A stretch of DNA of 64,000 nt from Lunularia cruciata (taxonomy: Eukaryota > Streptophyta > Marchantiopsida > Lunulariales > Lunulariaceae): NCBI GenBank assembly GCA_948567375.1, contig OX419759.1:54836593-54900592 (forward strand), in the 5' to 3' direction. The notes beneath the pieces were generated by a model, which was not told the DNA's origin, did no database searches, and saw only the letters and a list, made by a program, of their open reading frames with translations. Shown piece by piece: positions 25,576-36,493 of this stretch (within the stretch, counting starts at the first letter, position 1; every line of letters starts with the position of its first letter). A program made the position numbers and the translations under genes.

Positions 25576-26213
25576 GACAAGTGAGACTTCTTCTGTCAAT
25601 GACCAAGGGAGAAGTTACTGACAGGAAGAGGAGGAGTTCCGGAAGCGGAAGACTCGTAGTTAGCACCGAGGGAGGAGGACCCGCCACAGGCTGTCGTCAA
25701 GAAGCGACGAAGGAGAGAGACGAAAGAGAACGAATCAGTGGATGGTTCTTTTATCGGAGTGGAGGACAAACGAGTTCTTCTCCTGAGCTTCATGGTTGGC
25801 ACGTGGAAGCTGGAGAGGTGAGGCAGGCAGGGAAGCCACATGAGGTATGAAGCTCTCCTCCTCTTCACTACGGTGTGTTGGTTGATTGTGGCTAATTCCG
25901 GGTCCACCAGACCGAGGGAGAAACGAGTGCTCTCTCTGTGTTCGTTCATGATGGTGAATCTCGTATTCCCCGTTCGATCACATCGTCGGAAGATCTCCTA
26001 GGTGCATGATAGCTTTGATTGATTGTTTGATTTCGGTTGCTGGGAAATCGTAGCTTGGTCGTTGGGAAGAGGAGAGAGAGAGGGGGGAGAAAGAGAAAGA
26101 AAGACGCAATTGTTGGGCTTCTTTCTTGGAGGAGGTCTGGGAGGAGACCTCGGAGGAGAAGACAGGGTTTAGAGCGATTTCTGGCATTTGTGTGTTGTTG
26201 TAGAGAAGGAGCC
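25576..26213 (+). promoter_or_regulatory. TGD2 promoter and 5' leader region
   Basis: This purine-rich, GGA/GAGA-rich stretch just upstream of the TGD2 ATG is where the promoter and leader must lie. I can point to no single TATA box. The frame of TGD2 stays open upstream to about 26037, but those codons (RRERGGRKRKK and similar) come from the GA-rich tract. The first ATG in the frame is at 26214. Confidence 0.4.
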
Positions 26214-28618
26214 ATGGAGGTGAGGTGGGCCTCGACAGCCACCAGAGAATTATCCTCTGGTATTGTTCAAACTGTGTACGGAAATGCAACTCAGGTTTCG
26301 AGATGTCGATGTGCCCCCATCTCTTCTGCCTGCTCCTCGCACACTCAAGTGCTGTCTGCAAGCCCGAGCTCCCTGCACTGTGATGAGAGGGTTGTGGCAA
26401 GACTTTCTAAGAAGAGAACTTCTCCCGCGGGGAAGAGGAGTTTCAGGTTTGGAGATTCGTCGTCGACTTTCTCTGGTGTGCTGGTTTTGAAGGTGGTGCA
26501 GCAATACACGGCGAATGGTGGTGAAGGGAATGATTATATGTTGAGAGTAAATGCTACTGGAGGTGGTACCTCGGAACCGGCTCCTTCACCAGCATCATCC
26601 ACCTCAACTCAAAAAAAACCTGGACCATTGTCAACCATCTTCAGCATTCCGAAATCAATTTGGAAATCTCTTGTTCTTCCTTTGAATAATTTTGGGTTTG
26701 GGTCAACGAGCATTTGGGAGGGTGGAGTTGGGCTCTTTTTGATGTCTGGGGTTGTCTTGCTGGCTATCACTCTCACATGGGTTAAAGGAACTCAGCTGCG
26801 ATCCCGGTCCCGAAAATATGAGGCTATTATCGAATTTTCACGTGCACAGGGCATTACAGTAGGAACACCAGTCCGAATCAGAGGGGTTGATGTTGGCAGT
26901 GTGGTGGGAGTTAAACCAAGTTTGGAGAGAATAGATGTGGTAGTCGAATTGTTAGATACAGGTATAGTAATTCCTCGCAACGCACTTGTGGAAGTAAATC
27001 AATCTGGGCTTATTAGCGAAACCCTAATCGATGTCACGCCCAGAGTGCCAATCCCTCGGCCTACAGTGGGACCTTTGGATAATGGCTGCCAAGAGGAAGG
27101 CCTCATTGTGTGTGACCGAGAAAGAATAAAGGGTGAGCAGGGTGTGAGCTTGGACGAGCTTGTAGGTATTTGCACCAAAATTGCGAAGCAGATGGGGGAG
27201 CTCGGAGTGGATAACATGTATGGCATGGCAGAACGAGTCACTGCTGCTGTGGACGAAGCAAAGCCTCTTTTGGCAAAGGTAAGCTACAAAGCCGTTTAGA
27301 CAAATTCAATTCCGTCTCATGACCAACTTCATCCTTTACACCTTCTATCATGAACCAAGGGCAAAACCTCCAAGTAGGGAATGTAGTGGCACCAAGTCAT
27401 TACCCGAAGCGCTGCAAAATTCAAATACGATCCTGTGCTAGTAGAGACGCTATGGAAACCCCAGCCAGCAACTCCCTAGTTTGATTGCACCTACTCTGCG
27501 CTCGCTCTAGCGTATTCGCTTCGGGTAGTGAACTTGCTTGTGTAGTTCTTTTGAAAAAAGTGTTCTTTGTTAAGTATGTTGACTCTTCTTCGTCTTGACT
27601 TGAGTAAGTGAGCGCGATAAGAAGTATCGAACCATGTGCTAGCTCCAGGATATGCTCAACCTACTTGTTGTCAAGATTTGGCTACAATCGCAATTTTTTT
27701 TACTTGAAGGAGCTTGTCAGGCTTTTGAAACATTCCCTTACCTAGGATATGGTAGTCTGAAGTCGATCTGGTAGAAACTTTACCATTGTTATGTGATAGT
27801 TTCCCCAGGTTTTCCAGTTTGAGTGGTCTAACTCTAATACCGTGAAGATGCACAGTCATTCCATTTTCCAGAATTGGCTAGTCTTATCCATAAGGTGAAA
27901 GTCATAGTCATAACGGGTCAACACTACTCATCTAATTTACTTGATGATTTAATTAACGTAAGGAGAGGACACTACTCACCTAATTGATCTGATATCCAAA
28001 TGAATCTCAGGTGGAAGGATTGGCTGGAGACATTGAACCTCTCTTGAAGGAGCTTAGAGAAGGTGGTCTCTTGAAAGATGTAGAACGGTTGACTAAGGTC
28101 TTGGGTGAAGCCGGCGAAGATTTGAGGTAAGCCAACCTTCGAAGTATTCGAGCGTGAGATGGAATATTAGCGAAACTGATGTTCAGAATTTCCACGTCAC
28201 CAATCCTCTTAACTATACCTCCACTGCTGTTTTGTGGAACTTTGCAGGACGTTGAACAAACAAGTCTTGACAAGTGATAACGTTGAACTTCTGCGACAGT
28301 CGGTGACAACGTTAACAAAAACGTTATCACACATTGAGGTAAAAGATCACGAGATGTTTGCTGTTGGGAAGTGATTCCGATGAAACTAATCAGGTTTGGA
28401 TTTAAGAAGTCTTGCTAGTCATGAAGAGGTGGGGCTCGGAGGATATGTTCAGTTGGTAAAGCCCATTGTATATAGCGATAACTTCGTGATCAAAATGGAA
28501 TGATTGTTGTGCTTTACAGAATATCTCACAGGACGTAAGTGGACTCACTGGAGACGCCGGGACCAGGAAAAATCTCCGTCAATTGATTGAGTCACTGAGC
28601 CGTCTTGTTATGGACTGA
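26214..28618 (+). CDS. TGD2: TGD2, chloroplast envelope MCE-domain lipid-transport protein
   Basis: TGD2 is the substrate-binding subunit of the TGD1-TGD2-TGD3 ABC complex, which brings ER-derived lipid (phosphatidic acid) across the inner chloroplast envelope for galactolipid synthesis. The exons are 26214-27278, 28011-28126, 28248-28338 and 28520-28618. Phases join and give 456 aa. Residues 1-~75 are rich in S, T, A and R with few acids, like a plastid transit peptide. A spacer follows, then one membrane segment (GVGLFLMSGVVLLAITLTW, ~171-189). The MCE domain follows at ~202-285, with YEAIIEFSRAQGITVGTPVR, IRGVDVGSV, LVEVNQSGLISETLIDVTP. The C-terminal part is a helical region (LAKVEGLAGDIEPLLKELRE) encoded across the later exons. 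The start ATG at 26214 (MEVRWAST) gives a plausible transit peptide. The protein is longer than Arabidopsis TGD2 (381 aa from memory), mostly in the N-terminal part. It descends from the cyanobacterial MlaD-like family. Confidence 0.95.
27391..27536. repeat. Imperfect ~21-bp inverted repeat in TGD2 intron 1
   Basis: TCATTACCCGAAGCG (27397-27411) pairs with CGCTTCGGGTAGTGA (27517-27531) with one mismatch. The pairing extends outward through CCAAG/CTTGC with one gap. The arms enclose about 105 bases in the 732-base first intron of TGD2. It could be a tiny inverted-repeat transposon remnant or an intronic stem. I find no clear target-site duplication. Confidence 0.6.
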
Positions 28619-31600
28619 GTTGAGCCCTCGCAAGAAATGCCATTAACACCAGAATCGCTCGTTCCCCTCTCTGAAAGCTCTGAACAGAACAAAGCCTTGA
28701 TGAGCTTGAGGTGAACATCTAAGTCTTTTGCCGATGGCTTTTCTTACAGTTATAATCCTCGCATGCACATGGGTGAGCCAGCTTGCAACGCTATGAGGTA
28801 CACTTCTCATAGCCCATGGGGAAAAGCATGTATGCATAATTTATAAGCTTTAGACCTGTCCAATTCATCCTGTATGACGTTCTTGGGAAGTCAGCAGGAA
28901 TCTGTTCAAAATCCATGGTATCTTGCAACCCGCTTTAGGAACTAACCGTCATCCCGGAATTTACTGATCAGGCGGGAATGTCTGTTACTTGAAATACGGC
29001 TGGAACAACAGATATCACTTTGGAAGCTGAACTCGGCTTCAGATGCACTTTCTGCAAATGTACATGGCATGCTATGTATTTAATGTACATCTCTTTTTGC
29101 TCGGTCGACTCTCCCCATGATGTGTGCCGCATCTTCTTACTCCCCTCCCCCTGATCATCACAACTCTGCCTGCCTTAAATCCTTCAACCAACAACGAAGC
29201 AGATTTGAAGGCATCAACAGGCTACGAACAGAAGGAGAAACATGATTCGTTTCATGGACTGAAGAAATGCAACTAGGGAATCTTCTTCGAGTTCTTCCTA
29301 ATCTACTTACTAGAGGTATTCAGTTAAACTCATCAATCTCAACAAACACGATGTACTCATCAATCCAGTTTATGACCCGCGAGAAACCTTACGACCCACA
29401 AACTGGTCGCTTACAACTGCAATGTGTCTGCTACTCTCGTATGGGAATCTACCCACGGAACGGTTGATTACATGACCTGAATGTACGACGTCTTGCCGTG
29501 AGAGATCTGATAGTGAGTGCAAACGGTATGTATCTTTCAGACACAATTCATGATGCAGTTACAGCTCTCATTTAACGTAACACAATGAAATTCCTGTACC
29601 CTGAAGGTTTACAGCTCCTAAAGTAAGACGTCAAGGACATCTTGGAAATCAGAAGCATATCTCCAACACTTACCCCTACAGTGCGAGTGATCACACGGAA
29701 AGCATTAAACGCTTCCAGGATTGTGAGTTGAGCGACGGAGCGTTGGAGAGAGAGAGAGATGTCTTAGAAAATGTTGAATTTCCAATTGCATATTGGATTA
29801 GGTTTTACATATGAGTAAATAACCGATTTTCTTCAGTTTTTAATTTGGTTTTAATTGGTACTCAAAATTATTGATAATTTAGTCGGAAGATATGAGAAGT
29901 GCAGGTTATTGAGAATTCGTACCAAAATATGAAGATTATGAAACAAGATACGAGTGTATCTTGCATTTTTACGGGTATTACTTTAGTATGAAAGTGAAGG
30001 CCTTTTACTTTTTATTCCTTGGGTTTTCTGAACTTATTTTTTAAATTAGGAGGAAAACGATAGAAATTTACAAGGTTTATAGTTTTTAGATATAGAGAGG
30101 TTATTTATTCCAATGATGAGTGTGCAAACATAGGAAACTACGGGAATAGAAAATTTATGTTATTATCATTATTAAAATTTTTTTATTTGCGTCCCCTTTC
30201 TATTTAGAATTTTGTAAACTATAGAGATATATTTAAAATTTTGTGTAAAATATGAATATAGATTTTTAGAATTTCAAGTGATTATCTGAATATAGAAATG
30301 ATGGGTTGCAATTTACTATTATAATATCTTGGTTTTTGAAGTCTAATGTGAAAATATTTGCTAGCCAAAGCTCAATCATTTTATATCGTAATCTAGTGCA
30401 TCAAGATACATCAAATTTAAAGCGTCATATACTTGGAAGATAAAATGTATAAAGATTAAGCTTGGATTACTTGGGATGTTCATATGAAACGAGCTATTAT
30501 ATCGACATTATGATTATACACATTATGTCGATCTCTTTATTGATCATATTGGATATAAAGATTGAGTCTTAAATATGGTTAATATTCCAAGTAAATTGTA
30601 TTTTGGTGTTATTATAATTAGTTTTCTATGACTATGTCTATTCTTATTCTATAAGTTTCTTCATGTCCTCCATGGTGAACTAGATAAGCGTTTTGCTTAC
30701 GATTTGATTGCTTGGCATGTGATCTCTTCAATGAGTTAGCGTAGATTTTATTTTACTTTCACAATAGTGTTTTTATTATACTATAAAGGATATGTCAGGC
30801 AAAGAGAGATAGTTATTAGATTTCATCAACATTGAGTTGGTGATTGAGCTCTTTACAAGTGAAGTCCATTCAAACAATCCGTCTTACAAGATAAGTTTTA
30901 GTCATAGGATATTATAGACCTTATTTCATTATTATTATGTAAGATCTTATACTACTTTGAGTGACTATGGTTAGTCTAACGGATACATGGCTAGCTTGAT
31001 TGATGATATTATTTCTACCTTATGTTTATTACATCCTCCACAAGAGAGAAAGTACCAAAAGAGGTTTTGGAGTATTTGAGTTCTAAGAGCTATTATGTCT
31101 TTATAGATTTCCTTACGCCTATGTAATGTGAATAGCTCTATTAAAGATAGTTTATGGGCATCTTAGAGATACCTTCCAAGCAAATGATCCTTCTAGTGAT
31201 TGTATAGAGTTAATCTTGGTGATTGTAATAATTAGAGGAAGAGACCTTTTACATTAGGTAGTGAAGTGCTAGATATTAGTTGAAAAGAAAAAAAGAAATA
31301 CGAGACCAATTATTATAAGAAAAGTCTTATTCTTCCTTGTTAGCCAAACTTATGTCCTTTAATATTGTTCTCACTTCCAATATAAATCAGACCAATTTTA
31401 ATTAGAAATTTCTTATTATTCCTTGTTAGCCATACTAATGTCCTTCAATATTGTTCCCACTTCCCATATCACTTTACTCCACATCAATTTGGATTTGCTG
31501 TATTGCCAGTTTTGAGATTGCATGGTTATATTTTTTGGTATTAGAGCAATAACAAATGTATACCTAGATTTTTCTATCTTGGAAGTGGATGTAAACACAT

Positions 31601-32335
31601 AATAGCATCTTTTGTTTATCTATATTTAGACAACTTAGTGAATTTGGTGGATTCTTTGTAAGTCTTATGTCTTTGATGAGTTTCTCTATAATTCTCCTTC
31701 TTCTCTTTATTACCAACACTACTTCACTTAGGAGGGAATTAATGTTCTTTACTCACTTTTTGGTATACAACAAGGAAATTCCATGACATAATTTTGAGCT
31801 TTTTTCTTGTTTTTTCCATGCTAACTTATATCTTTTCTTCCTTAGCAGAAAATACACATTATAGGTCCAATAGTGCAGATTAGGCATACCTTTGACCACC
31901 TGACTACCAAGCTTCATCTAATAGATCTGAGAGTCAAGGTGTCAAATATATGCATCCTTTCCTTTAGGTAATCCTCCACATCTCCAACTTCCACATTGTG
32001 CATTTCTTTTATAGATAACTCACTTATTCATAGAGCATTAGGTTGAGGATTTTGTAACATAATTTGTAGATGCTACTCTTGTAGAAGATATCTTTCATAT
32101 GGATAATCTTCTTCTACCATTGTAGGTATGAAATTTTTAGGTAGTTGGTATACTCTCCTCTACTTTTTATGGTATACTCTCCTCTATTACTGCTCATCAA
32201 TGGACATACCTACTTCACATAATTTGCTATTTTTTGAGATTCTTCTCACATTTGAGAACCTTTGAAATTGGATTACATTGGATCATTGGAGTCTTTTGCA
32301 ATATTCTTGGATTAATGGACTTTTAATTGTGTGAT
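28619..32335. other. TGD2 3' flank passing into AT-rich block
   Basis: From 28619 to about 29.75 kb the DNA is gene-island-like but holds no recognisable gene. A short (GA)n run lies near 29747-29760 and marks the switch. Beyond it the sequence is AT-rich with short open frames only. It reads like decayed mobile-element DNA, but I could not assign it to a family. Confidence 0.5.
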
Positions 32336-33073
32336 TGTAATACTCCGAGGACAAGAGAAGAGAGAAAACATAGATTGCACACTCAAACATTCGATGCCCC
32401 AAGGGAGCACCTTCTCTTTATTATACAGACCAAGAGGATCTCCTCCATGAAAGTTCCACCCTAGGATTAGGGACATAGATAGGTGACATGTCAGCAAGCT
32501 CCACCCTTGGATTACTTACTTGGATGAGTGACATGTCTTGTCTAGGTCCTATCTGGTTGGTCAAACAAGCTTTGACCAGAGGGAATCTTTTAGGGAATCT
32601 TCCTATAGGAATCTCAGAATCACGTGAGTAAGGTACCGTTGGAAAGCTCTCGACGAGACAAAGCAAGGGGAGGGAAGGCCAGCCTTTTCTCCATTGGGAG
32701 CGGAGTTTGCACATTTTTTAGGCCTAATTTATCCGTTTAGGCCTCCAAAATTGCCTTCAAAAATTTTAGGTATATTTCAATTCTTACTCTATTAGTAGAA
32801 GTCCCCTTTTGGTGATACCTATTTTTTATCTTTTTAGTCCATCATGTGTAACATCCTTCCAGATGTTACCAAACCAATTCTCACCTTTAAATCATATGTC
32901 TAGCTATTGGTTCCAAAGTTCTCAAATTTATTTCGATTTCTGCCCTATTAGTAAAAGTACTCTTTTGGTGATACTTCTATCTGATCTATTTTGACCATCA
33001 TGTATAACATCATTCTAGATGTTACCAAACCGAATTTCACATCTAGATCATATGGCTAACTCTTGGTATTACA
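32336..33073 (-). mobile_element. Solo LTR, family 1, with perfect 5-bp target duplication GTGAT
   Basis: On the plus strand the copy starts TGTAATACTCCGAGG and ends TTGGTATTACA. It is flanked on both sides by GTGAT (32331-32335 and 33074-33078). No internal retrotransposon sequence is attached, so it is a solo LTR of 738 bases left by recombination between two LTRs. Reading on the minus strand, the U3 part contains a roughly 170-base unit twice (plus-strand 32780-32900 and 32951-33070, each with TTTTGGTGATAC, GATGTTACCAAACC and ATCATATG). The terminal TG..CA and the same ends identify three more copies in this window. Confidence 0.9.
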
Positions 33074-34900
33074 GTGATAAGGAATTTAGTGTATAAATAA
33101 ACATTTTTTCCAATTTGACATAGAAGGTAGGCTTCCTATCTATGGAGGAGATGGCATGTGTAGTATTTTTGTGTAGTTTTGCACTCTCAACATGTTTGCT
33201 TTCCTCTTATTCTATTGTTGTTGATAGGACAATTTTGAAGACTTATATCATTGAGGTAGAGGAGGGATCTTTTTCTACTCATGTACAATTATGCCAAACA
33301 AGAGATTGTTATCTTCTCAAGCACGAGATGATCTTCCATCCTTTGCTCCTTTATTTACAGATTGAATTAGAGGTTTGTAATCTTCTTGATGGATTGGAAT
33401 TTTCAAAATGCTATATATTCCTTTCTAATTGAGCCATCTTTGTGCTACTAGGTACAACTTTTGCTTTTGTAAGAATGAAGGTTCTTGGATCCTAGTCAAG
33501 TTCTTGCGTTATAGCATTTTGATAGTGTCTAGCAACTTTCTTTATTATGGTTAGGTTCCATCTGAGTTTGATACACCCATCTATATCTTCATTTATTCAC
33601 TTGTAAGTGTGATATTATCTTGAAAATATCAAGGATCTATATGATTCATTATCATTTTGGAGTTTAGAAGATAGCTACTAATGATATAATCATATATATT
33701 TTACTTGGAGAGAGCATGTGTATGCATTGTAGGTGATAAAATTTAGAGCAAATTTATATTTGATCCAAGATTATAAAGACTATAGCAGATGTTGAAGCTA
33801 TTGATCCAAAATGTGATGTAATTTTGGAAGGATTCTTATCAATCGTCTTAAATGGGTACCGAGTGGGGTTGCAACAACTAAGGTTTCCAAGTGTAGGAGT
33901 ATGTAATGAGTTCATCTCTTTGTTCCTTTAGTCTTTGAGGTATATGGAGTTATATATACAATATTTGACACATGTATCAAGGATTGTGCAAGAGCTTACC
34001 ATACTAGATGCCCAAAAAATCACTCCCCCTTCTTTATTTTATAACTTATTTTAGACAACTTCTGTCTATTGCTCCATGAAGAGCATTTGATAGTATTATC
34101 TATTGGAGAGCAATCACATCTATTATCTTTTTCTATATGTTTAATTGTCTTTAGATAGTTTTATTTTTATCTTGGAGATTCTAGGTGTAATTTGACAAAT
34201 TTCTTATTCTGATGTATTTTTGAAAGTTTAACACTATTTTAATCTTCAATTTTATCCTATGCTTCTCGAGGTCTTGTCATGCTTCTCGTTATCCTTCTAT
34301 GCACGTGGCTTCTTCCAAGGATTCTAATCTCTTCAATATTAAGAATCCAGTTTAGATATACATATTTAGATTAAAATGGAAAGCTAACTGATATACGTGA
34401 TCAAACTAGAATACAATTTATTTTTTAATATAAAAAATGGGGAGAGATTTGTAAAAGCAGAGAAGAGCGGCTGCTGTATCTTCATTGGAAACAAAATCGT
34501 GGGAAATTCAGCGTTTTAATAAGGGCATTGAAATAAACTTTTATGGTAGAGAAGTTACCATAGTCTCATGATGACCGGACCTTGAGAGAAAGAACCGAAA
34601 TCCCCACTAAGTTTAGAAAGAAATCTCTCTTTTCACTTTCTGCTTGATATGCAACTATCATAACTACATAAAACAAGGAAAGATAACTTATTTTGCTGTG
34701 TCGTAGACTTTCTTCTCAATCATAAACATATGTAGACGGGGATTAGATTAGCACAAGTTTGTATTTTTTAGTCTAAATCTCATTATCTAGAAGACAAATT
34801 GCGTCAATTACATGGTCTTCTTTTAAGTGTATCATATGGTCTTGTTTAAGAGTATTATGGTGGAGGAGGAAAGTGAAGGAACTATGTACGTACATTCCCT
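33074..34900. other. AT-rich DNA, no gene recognised
   Basis: AT-rich sequence continues to about 34.4 kb and then changes to the balanced composition of the ELM1 island. A 96-codon open stretch at 33142-33432 begins with a hydrophobic segment but has no recognisable family and lies in mobile-element-like DNA, so I do not call it a gene. Near 34885-34925 short palindromes ATGTACGTACAT and GTACATGTAC occur. Confidence 0.5.
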
Positions 34901-35334
34901 CTATCCCTGAAGTACATGTACATACAGAGTAGTATCTGGATTCAAACTTCTTGCATTTTCAGATGTTACAATACCGTATAAAGGCTCCCAACTACAGTAT
35001 GATCGAGGGATCGATTCTGGGCACCTCCGTTAAAACCAAAGAGGGCTCGAAATCGATTTGTTATTTTTGGTGCTTTTTGGAATATATCTCTAGTTGAAAG
35101 AGTTTTAGAAAACCAACCCAGATACTCGTATGTCCAGTCAGGTTCCTGAAATTCTAATCTTTCAAAATACAGTATCTTAAATCTATTCAGAAACCTTGCT
35201 TAGTTCGTTACTCCACATTCATTACTAGCGGTTGTGCTTGAATTAGCATCTTAATGCACCATCTTGGCATGTTTATGATGTTATAGTACCATGTAAATGT
35301 TCCCGAGGTAAACCTAGATGGAGGTATCTTATTG

Positions 35335-35600
35335 CGTAGACATACTTGTTCGTGGTAGAAGAACGAAGGAAAAGCATACTATTGTCACCTTTACCACGTA
35401 GGCATGCTTGTACGTGGTGAAAAGAGGAAAGAACAGCAAAACGCAGTCGATGCATTAGCCTTCTTTACACCGTAGACATGTTTGTACGTCGTAAGATGAA
35501 CGAAGGGAAAGCGAAGCACAGTCAACCGTACAGTACAAGTGCACACACTCAGCTACCTCTACCGGGTAGGCGTTTGTGTACGTGGTACGAAGAACGAAGG
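35335..35600 (+). promoter_or_regulatory. Fourfold array of inverted-repeat ACGT elements upstream of ELM1
   Basis: A unit of the form CGTAGnCATGCTTGTACGTGGT followed by AAGAACGAAGG occurs four times, starting near 35335, 35396, 35471 and 35565 (spacings about 61, 75 and 94). The second copy is the best: ACCACGTA and TACGTGGT are exact 8-base inverted arms around GGCATGCTTG. Each copy contains one or two ACGT cores. TACGTGG matches the ABRE/G-box type of site bound by plant bZIP and some bHLH factors. The array lies 0.9-1.2 kb before the ELM1 ATG, so a role in ELM1 regulation is plausible but inferred. Confidence 0.65.
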
Positions 35601-36493
35601 AAGCATTGAGCAAAGTGAGAGAATACAGAAGGGAAAGGGAGAGGAAAGGTGATGATTCTCTCGTGCATGTGGCGTTCGTTTCTGGAGCCTAAGGTCTGTG
35701 GAGCTGGAATTTCGCAGTTCGGGGCCGACAAAGACGACACAGGCTAGCGAGGGCTGCACTCTCTGCTCTGCACATCGATCTGAAATTCCGTCTTTGATCG
35801 ATAAAGAAGAAGACGTGAGTTGACGGATCGATCGACTTCCTCCGCCAGGAACAGAGGCGTGGTGTTGGAGATTTCTTGACAGAAAAGTGAGTGATCACCG
35901 TGAATTTTGTGTGTAACTTGAATTTGTCGAGGTGATTCGATTGGATGATGTTTAGTGTTAGATGTTGTGGGGGAATCACCCTTTGGCTTAGATATCGTAG
36001 TGGAGGAGGCAGAGAGTTGTTCTTTCAAATTGTATTGGTCTCTTATCCGTGGTAAAGAGGATGAATGTCTGGAAAGATGAGAGGTGATTACCGGTTGATT
36101 TCTTGAGAAGAGAGGCGGAATGCTGAACTGACTTGGTGATCAGTGTGGACGATTGTCGTTAGTGAGTTTGTGATTTGGATATTGGGAACAGAATCTTCAG
36201 AAAATTAGAAATGTGCTGATGAAGCTGATAGATGGAGTACTGCGATAGAGGAAACGTCAAGTTATTGCCTGTCGTTCACGTGGAGCTCACCCCGTGCACA
36301 AGCAGATTGGGTGGTACAATTATTTTCTGGAAGCGGAGGGGTGACGAAAGAAAGTTGGAGTTCCTCTTTCTCTGACTGCGAACTGACTGAGATTATCCTC
36401 TGGTGTGCTTTTGTGAAGACAAGGGGCGAAAGATTTTCATCTGGTCGGAAAATTCTTCAAACGAGAGGGACAGAGGAATGTTCGTAGGTCAAT
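35601..36493 (+). other. ELM1 upstream region and probable 5' leader
   Basis: This is GC-balanced sequence between the repeat array and the ELM1 start. It must contain the proximal promoter and leader, but I see no unambiguous TATA box or other gene. The minus strand stays open in two overlapping frames over 35559-36028 without recognisable content, so those are taken as chance. Confidence 0.45.

Noticed and set aside
26037-26213. N-terminal extension of TGD2 by 59 codons
   Set aside because: The frame is open but has no ATG, and the residues are an arginine-rich reading of a GA-rich leader.
25596-26504. Several minus-strand open frames of 84-140 codons over the start of TGD2
   Set aside because: They are antisense to GA-rich leader and to the TGD2 transit-peptide exon, with no family features.
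28435-28500. tRNA-like phrase GTTCAGTTGGTAAAGCCC in TGD2 intron 3
   Set aside because: It resembles a tRNA D-arm, but there is no matching acceptor stem, anticodon stem or GGTTCGA T-loop at the right distance.
35559-36028. Overlapping minus-strand open frames of 63-96 codons upstream of ELM1
   Set aside because: No domain, no plausible splice partners, and low-information S/R/P-rich text; more likely chance in leader DNA.
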